DNA of 27,535 nucleotides from Pelargonium cotyledonis (lineage: Eukaryota; Streptophyta; Magnoliopsida; Geraniales; Geraniaceae). This document shows, piece after piece, positions 22,981 to 27,535 of the stretch (position 1 is the stretch's first letter; every line of letters starts with the position of its first letter). The notes beneath the pieces are model-generated. The model saw only the letters and a list, made by a program, of their open reading frames with translations, made no database searches and had not been told where the DNA came from. The stretch is from the NCBI GenBank assembly GCA_036897625.1, contig JAYMTA010000514.1:1-27535 (forward strand). The letters run 5' to 3'. Both the position numbers and the translations under genes were made by a program.

Positions 22981-23895
22981 CTAAGACAGTGCCATGAGAT
23001 GGTCTTGAGTTGCTGCTAGGATTGGAAGTTTGACCCTTTGTGGATCAACGTTGCTGATATTGGATCTGTGAGGGCTAAATTCAATGTACACAATCTGGTT
23101 TTGGTCAGTCTGCAAGTCGTATAATCGCTGGCCGGCGCCATAGCCTCCAAGAAGTTGGTATGATCTTTCTGATTGATCCATTGCAAGGCACATATCTTCT
23201 GCACCTGCAAAGCATAAATGTAAACAAAGATACATATATATGGCAAGACAGAGATAGGTGCATACTTACAGGCAGCAAGTTCAATCTGGGTTTGGTAAAT
23301 GAAATCCAGAGCAGCAGAAATCTGAAGCTCAAAATCAAGAAAAGGACCACTCTTGAAGTTCATCTTCCTCAGCTTACACAGTCCCTCCCCCAACTCCATC
23401 ATGGCTCCTTTATGGTTCTAATCAAGAACAAGTTTGAAGAAGAAATGGTTGAATCGAATCGAAGTGAAGTGAATGTGAAGCTTATACCTGATTAAAGAGG
23501 TGATGGAAGCCGACTGCGCATTGTAGGATCCCATGAAGGAGAGTCCTGAGTGGCTCCTGGGCTTCCATCCATTGAGCTTCCAGATAGTCATGGCACTTGT
23601 AGTACTCCCTCTTGTTGAACAGCTCTACTGCTTCCTCGAAGCTATGATCTTCGTCTTCTTCTTCTTCTTCTTCGTCTGCACCCGATAACCGGTACCTCAC
23701 CCCGAAACAATCACTTCTGATTTGTTTTGATTTTGAACAACAGTAACTGTAATTGGCAATTAATATTGGAGATGGAGAGGATGGATATGAAGACAAGTTT
23801 ATAATTGGGTGAATGTTTTGAAGGAAGAGGAGAGTGTTATTAGTAGAACAAGAAGAGGATGGAGAAAGAGAGGTGAGCTTCACAGGAAGTGCCAT
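22981..23895 (-). CDS. DUF309-domain protein with probable chloroplast transit peptide (3 exons, 259 aa)
   Basis: The exons are 23488-23895, 23270-23417 and 22981-23204, GT-AG and in frame (408+148+224 nt). The first 60-70 residues are Ser/Pro/Leu-rich with few acidic residues, as in plastid transit peptides. An acidic run at 74-83 follows, encoded by a (TTC)n repeat on the plus strand. The DUF309 core covers about 86-150: FEEAVELFNKREYYKCHDYLE, then W109, and LLHGILQCAVGFHHLFNQ, with the family's His-Asp (102-103) and H121. DUF309 proteins occur in bacteria, archaea and plastid-bearing eukaryotes; no biochemical role is established. The C-terminal part has GGYGAGQRLYDL and ends HLMALS. The first ATG of the frame gives the transit peptide, so it is preferred. 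Confidence 0.92.
23649..23677. repeat. Coding trinucleotide (TTC/GAA)n repeat
   Basis: A run of TTC triplets broken by TCG at each end encodes the acidic stretch at residues 74-83 of the DUF309 protein. Length changes here would alter only the number of acidic residues between transit peptide and domain. Confidence 0.85.
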
Positions 23896-25498
23896 TGTTG
23901 GATGATAAATTCATTGGTGTGTCTGCAATATTTTCAACTTGTTTGTTGTTTCTGGGTTGTTCTTGTGGTGGAGGGAGGTTCATCAACTACTGGCTCCTGG
24001 GATATTATTAAGCACAAATGGACCAGTTCAACACGTCACTACATTAAGTCTGAAAATTATATTATGTTCCTATGTGAGCATCATTTCTTTTGAAGAAATG
24101 ACTGCTGGTCAAGACTGGAAAAATAGTTTGCCTATTAAGACTCTTGTTGATTGGGCTATGGAAAGAGAACTGATGCAACATAACCATTTTTAGGTTTTGT
24201 TCTTTTCCATGCTTGATTTTAAAATGGAGCTAGAGAGGCAGGAAATGAGGGATTTAGCTACCTTTGGGGTGGAGTAGGTTAATGAGAAGCTTATTGTCAT
24301 GTTCCGAAAGAATGAGTCTACTTCATGCGCTTTAAGGTTGGTTTTCGTCTTGAGACATATTCCAATACTAGCTTGTGGAACGCATGTTGACCAATGTGCT
24401 TAATGGTGCAGACATAACATCTTTTGTCAATATATGTGTTTTATATATATTGATTGACACCCATAAAAAACACTAGCCCTCTCTCCGGATGCAAGAGTTT
24501 TGAGCGCCGTACGGGGCTGGTTCTTGGTGCACATAATAAAGACACATAACAAGAGCAATCCTCTCGGGAGAATAAGTTTTGACTGAAGTACGTAAAAAAA
24601 AATCCATCCATATGTGAAAAATAGAATTTTCACAAGATAATCTGTGAAAAATATCTACCTTATCACACTACATTCATTAACCATGCGTAAGATTTGAAAG
24701 AATTTACGAGAACTAGTATTCAAATAACCTTTTACATTATTTTTATCTTACTATGAGGACTTTTTAGGAATCATCTCAAACTTCTTAAATTGCTTGAACT
24801 ATCATCCAAAATCTTTAACTCTAAAAAAAAACCATCTCCACACACCCCCTGTCTAGAATGATACTCTTCCATTTTTTATCAAAGTTTGAGTACCTCATTA
24901 AAATGACCTCTCCAAGGACCACCTCTCTATTAGTCCTCCTCCCAAATAATTAGTTATTTTTATCAATTATTCCACCTCATGGTTCTCCCAGCCCTTTTTA
25001 ATCAAGATCCTAAAAATTACATTCATTTTCATCAATAACCCAACTTTTCACTCAATTAAGCCCTCACTTGACATCACTATCAATTTACTCACACGAAGCT
25101 ATTTTGACAAGGTCAAACTATAATTGGTAAATAGTCATTGCTCATTCAAACTTGTCATTATCTTCTACTCTTATATAAATACCCAAATATCAAGTGAAGT
25201 ACCGGTGAAGATGAAGATGAAGTTATAATTTCCTTGGATGATGACAATGATAATGATGATGATTACAACAGTAATGATTAAGACTAACCTTTGATAAATG
25301 CTCAAAATGAAGACAAGTTTTTTTAGTTTATATTGTGTTTTAAAATTTGAGATTACAACCACAATTTCATATGTTTGGAACTTTAGATTTGAAATTTAAG
25401 ATTTAAATAATTAATTTTAAAAGTAATATTTATTTATTTATTTTTGAAAACAAAAAACTAATATTTTATTAATACTTCAAATTGGACGATAAAAAAAA
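23896..25498. other. Upstream of the DUF309 gene; AT-rich with no recognised gene
   Basis: The first 100-200 bases should hold the 5' UTR and promoter of the DUF309 gene. A plus-strand open stretch at 23939-24193 encodes TAGQDWKNSLPIKTL and is mildly protein-like, but I cannot place it. From 24700 to 25160 the sequence is C/T-rich and resembles decayed repeat. A (GAT)n-like run lies at 25208-25272. Confidence 0.5.
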
Positions 25499-26200
25499 TC
25501 TATACTATATATGTTAAACTTGGTGAGAAGGCACTAGAGAATGTCATATCATCAAGTTTAATTATTTGAAGCTCTCACATTGCAAGACCTTTCATTTTCC
25601 GAAGGTTACAAATTTCACATTATTAAAAAATACTAATTGCTTATAACATCATCTATGACAAACACTATTATATATACACTATGTAACAATAGATAAAAGC
25701 TACTTATATAAACATATATACAATTGCTTTACTTAATAGGGGTTTCAAGTAATTGAAAGGTCACACCACATTTCCTTTCTTTATGTATTTTTAGATTTCA
25801 ACACTCAATCACATTCTTCTACTCATTTTTTTCTTCTTCGTTCCTAAATCACGTTGAAGGAGGTAACATGTTAATTGTATTCTCATTTCTACATGTTGCA
25901 TATTTCCTATATTCACAAAACTCATGGTAAAGATTAACATACAATTGTGCAGAAACTTTAAATCATGTCATGAAGACAAGAGGAATATAGAAACGAACTA
26001 TCATATTCTCTTCTTACAGGTTAGTTAGACTATCAATATTTTTACTTCTTTTTTTAAACGATGCTCAATTTCTTCAATGAAAAACATAGAAAATCAAATT
26101 TATTTTCTATGATAGTATCATGACTCTGTTAATCATCTCCTTCTATACATGAATGCGAATAAACTAATATGCCTTTAATGTAATATATCTTTACTTATTC
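25499..26200 (+). mobile_element. Possible Helitron 5' end
   Basis: TCTATACTATATATGTTAA at 25499 follows an A-run. This closely resembles the 5' termini of plant Helitrons (TCTATACTATAT...), which insert between A and T. No CTRRT terminus with a GC-rich hairpin was found, so the right boundary is arbitrary and the element would be truncated or very worn. No Rep/helicase coding is present. Confidence 0.3.
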
Positions 26201-26877
26201 TCTTTTTCATATTACGCTTTTAAAAACAAATTAACGTGGTAGCAACCATAAATTTTTTTAGAAAATCTCAAACAAAAATTTAGATTCATGTATTATCCAT
26301 CCCAAAATTAGTTTACCTTTTTCTCTTAACGAAATCACAACAAAAAATAACATAAATATTCTAATCCAACCAAACCACAAATCATTTTTGTATAGAAAGT
26401 GCAAATAAATTAAATATTGAAAGCACATTAAGTCATATATGAAAACAAAATGAACACAATTCAAAACCCACTATTTTTTTTTTTTTTTAAGAAAATACAC
26501 AAAAGAAGTCATATTTTTTTTTTTGAAAAAAAGAAGTCATATTCATTATCAAATATATGACCCATTAGATATGATTAAAAAAAACACATACCTTATTCTT
26601 ATTTTCAAAACTATAGCAGAAAAAATGTAATCATACGAGTGCGCTCCGACGAGATATTGAAGAGAGCTCGAGATTAGTTGTTCAGTTACTACATGTACAT
26701 AACATTGACATATTTCATGAATGATATGAGAATCTCTAAATTCACCTTATATCTCTAAGGCATTTTGAATGGAAAATAGTGATTTATGCAAAGGTACATT
26801 GTGCCCTCTTCGTATTTTGCTCTAATTATATTTAATTGCAAAACTATCCGTACATGTATAAGGATTGACTATAGGGA
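26201..26877. other. AT-rich intergenic stretch, no gene recognised
   Basis: Homopolymer T and A runs dominate. A small local duplication of AAAAGAAGTCATATT occurs at about 26503-26541. The ORF at 26258-26464 (minus) is low-complexity and hydrophobic with no family. Confidence 0.55.
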
Positions 26878-27535
26878 AAATTGCAGTAAACCCCTATGTG
26901 GTTGACACTTTTTGCACAAAACTCACCTCGGTTATTAGCTTAAGCACAAAACCCACCAAAATTTACCAAATTTTTTTTCCATCCAACTGACCGTTAGTGA
27001 GGTTAGTGAAAGACCATTTTACCCTTAGTTTTGATTTTTTTTTGTTCAACCAAACAGGCCCCTAACTTATTTTTTTTTTTAAAAAAAGTGAAACCTAGAT
27101 CTGTTGAGTTCATTGTGTTCCTCTTCTTCAGCTCGTCTTCATCCAGCGACGGTACTCCATGGTCGACAGCTGGCCGGCTTTGTCTGGTTCTCCGACAGAG
27201 ACCTCAGCGACTGGCCGTCTCTTTCTCTTCCATGGCCGATCTCGGCTCTGGTGGAGGCTCCCGCAACGGCGAGCAGCATCCCAAATCTGGACAGATCTGG
27301 GCAGAGGCCCGACGTCGGTAACCTAAGGCGACTTCGATAACGACTCGACGATCCGAGCAGCAGCACCTCCGGCGACTTCCTTCTTTTCTCGGCCGAGCAA
27401 CCATGTCAAACCACGATGGTGGGTTCCTCCTCGGCAGCAGCGCAATCGGAGCTCTCCCGGCTACTTCGGCGCTCTCTTCCCTCCTCTCGACGGCGACAGC
27501 AACAACACTAGCGACGACGGAGCTCTCCCAGCCGA
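26878..27535 (+). mobile_element. Terminal part of a repeat with GC-rich gene-like cargo, runs off the right edge
   Basis: The tip has GTAAACCCCTATGTGGTTG, TTTTTGCACAAAACTCACC and AGCACAAAACCCACC. It is followed by ACTGACCGTTAGTGAGGTTAG, ACCATTTTACCCTTAG and a T-run, then from 27100 abruptly GC-rich DNA with CAGATCTG. This is the same block order as at the left edge, in opposite orientation. The GC-rich part has several overlapping open frames, none of a known family, which suits captured and decayed coding sequence. No transposase is seen; the family (MULE or other) is unproven. Confidence 0.4.

Noticed and set aside
23939..24193. Plus-strand open frame overlapping the DUF309 gene's upstream region
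   Set aside because: It is mildly protein-like at its end (GQDWKNSLPIKTL) but has no homologue I recognise, no proper start and no splice partners.
27031..27404. Several overlapping open frames in GC-rich DNA at the right edge
   Set aside because: All frames stay open because of GC content, none shows a family, and the segment is part of a repeat end. A truncated host gene running off the edge cannot be fully excluded.
1..27535. The whole window as a biosynthetic cluster or defence system
   Set aside because: The four genes belong to unrelated families, have mixed orientations and their own promoters, and no enzyme or immune-receptor genes are present.

Overview
This window is nuclear DNA from a flowering plant, most likely a eudicot. 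It is AT-rich, its genes are split by GT-AG introns (some over 2 kb), and its proteins belong to plant families. Transposon remnants and microsatellites fill the spaces. The species cannot be told from the sequence. There are no prokaryotic signs: no operons, no CRISPR array and no phage genes.

Four protein-coding genes can be reconstructed by joining exons in frame. (1) A small J-domain co-chaperone like Arabidopsis DnaJ 72 lies on the minus strand at 3237-9707 (3 exons, 179 aa). (2) Head-to-head with it on the plus strand is a cysteine-rich PLAC8-family membrane protein at 10762-13063 (3 coding exons, 189 aa). (3) A PQ-loop membrane protein related to vacuolar basic-amino-acid transporters lies at 15687-22563 on the plus strand (13 coding exons, 424 aa). 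(4) A DUF309-domain protein with a probable plastid transit peptide lies on the minus strand at 22981-23895 (3 exons, 259 aa), tail-to-tail with the PQ-loop gene. Genes 1 and 2 share a roughly 1 kb promoter region with four clustered TGGGCY (site II) elements. No shared pathway links the four proteins. They look like ordinary single-copy genes, possibly in an order partly conserved with Arabidopsis chromosome 2.

The rest is mobile or simple-sequence DNA. Both window edges carry the inward-facing ends of a repeat family that contains GC-rich, gene-like sequence (1 to about 870, and about 26880 to 27535). The two J-domain gene introns hold a Copia LTR with its primer-binding site, a Gypsy-like LTR fragment and a 256-bp hAT-like MITE. 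Other features are a 2 x 76 bp direct repeat with internal palindromes, a 20-bp minisatellite, a duplicated 95-101 bp segment in a PQ-loop intron, and a possible Helitron 5' end near 25499.

I found no convincing new multi-gene system. The points most worth checking are the PQ-loop gene's last intron, whose 5' splice site runs directly into a (CT)n(CA)n microsatellite and gives an alternative C-terminus if retained; the bidirectional site II promoter; and an unexplained coding-like segment at 2779-2964.
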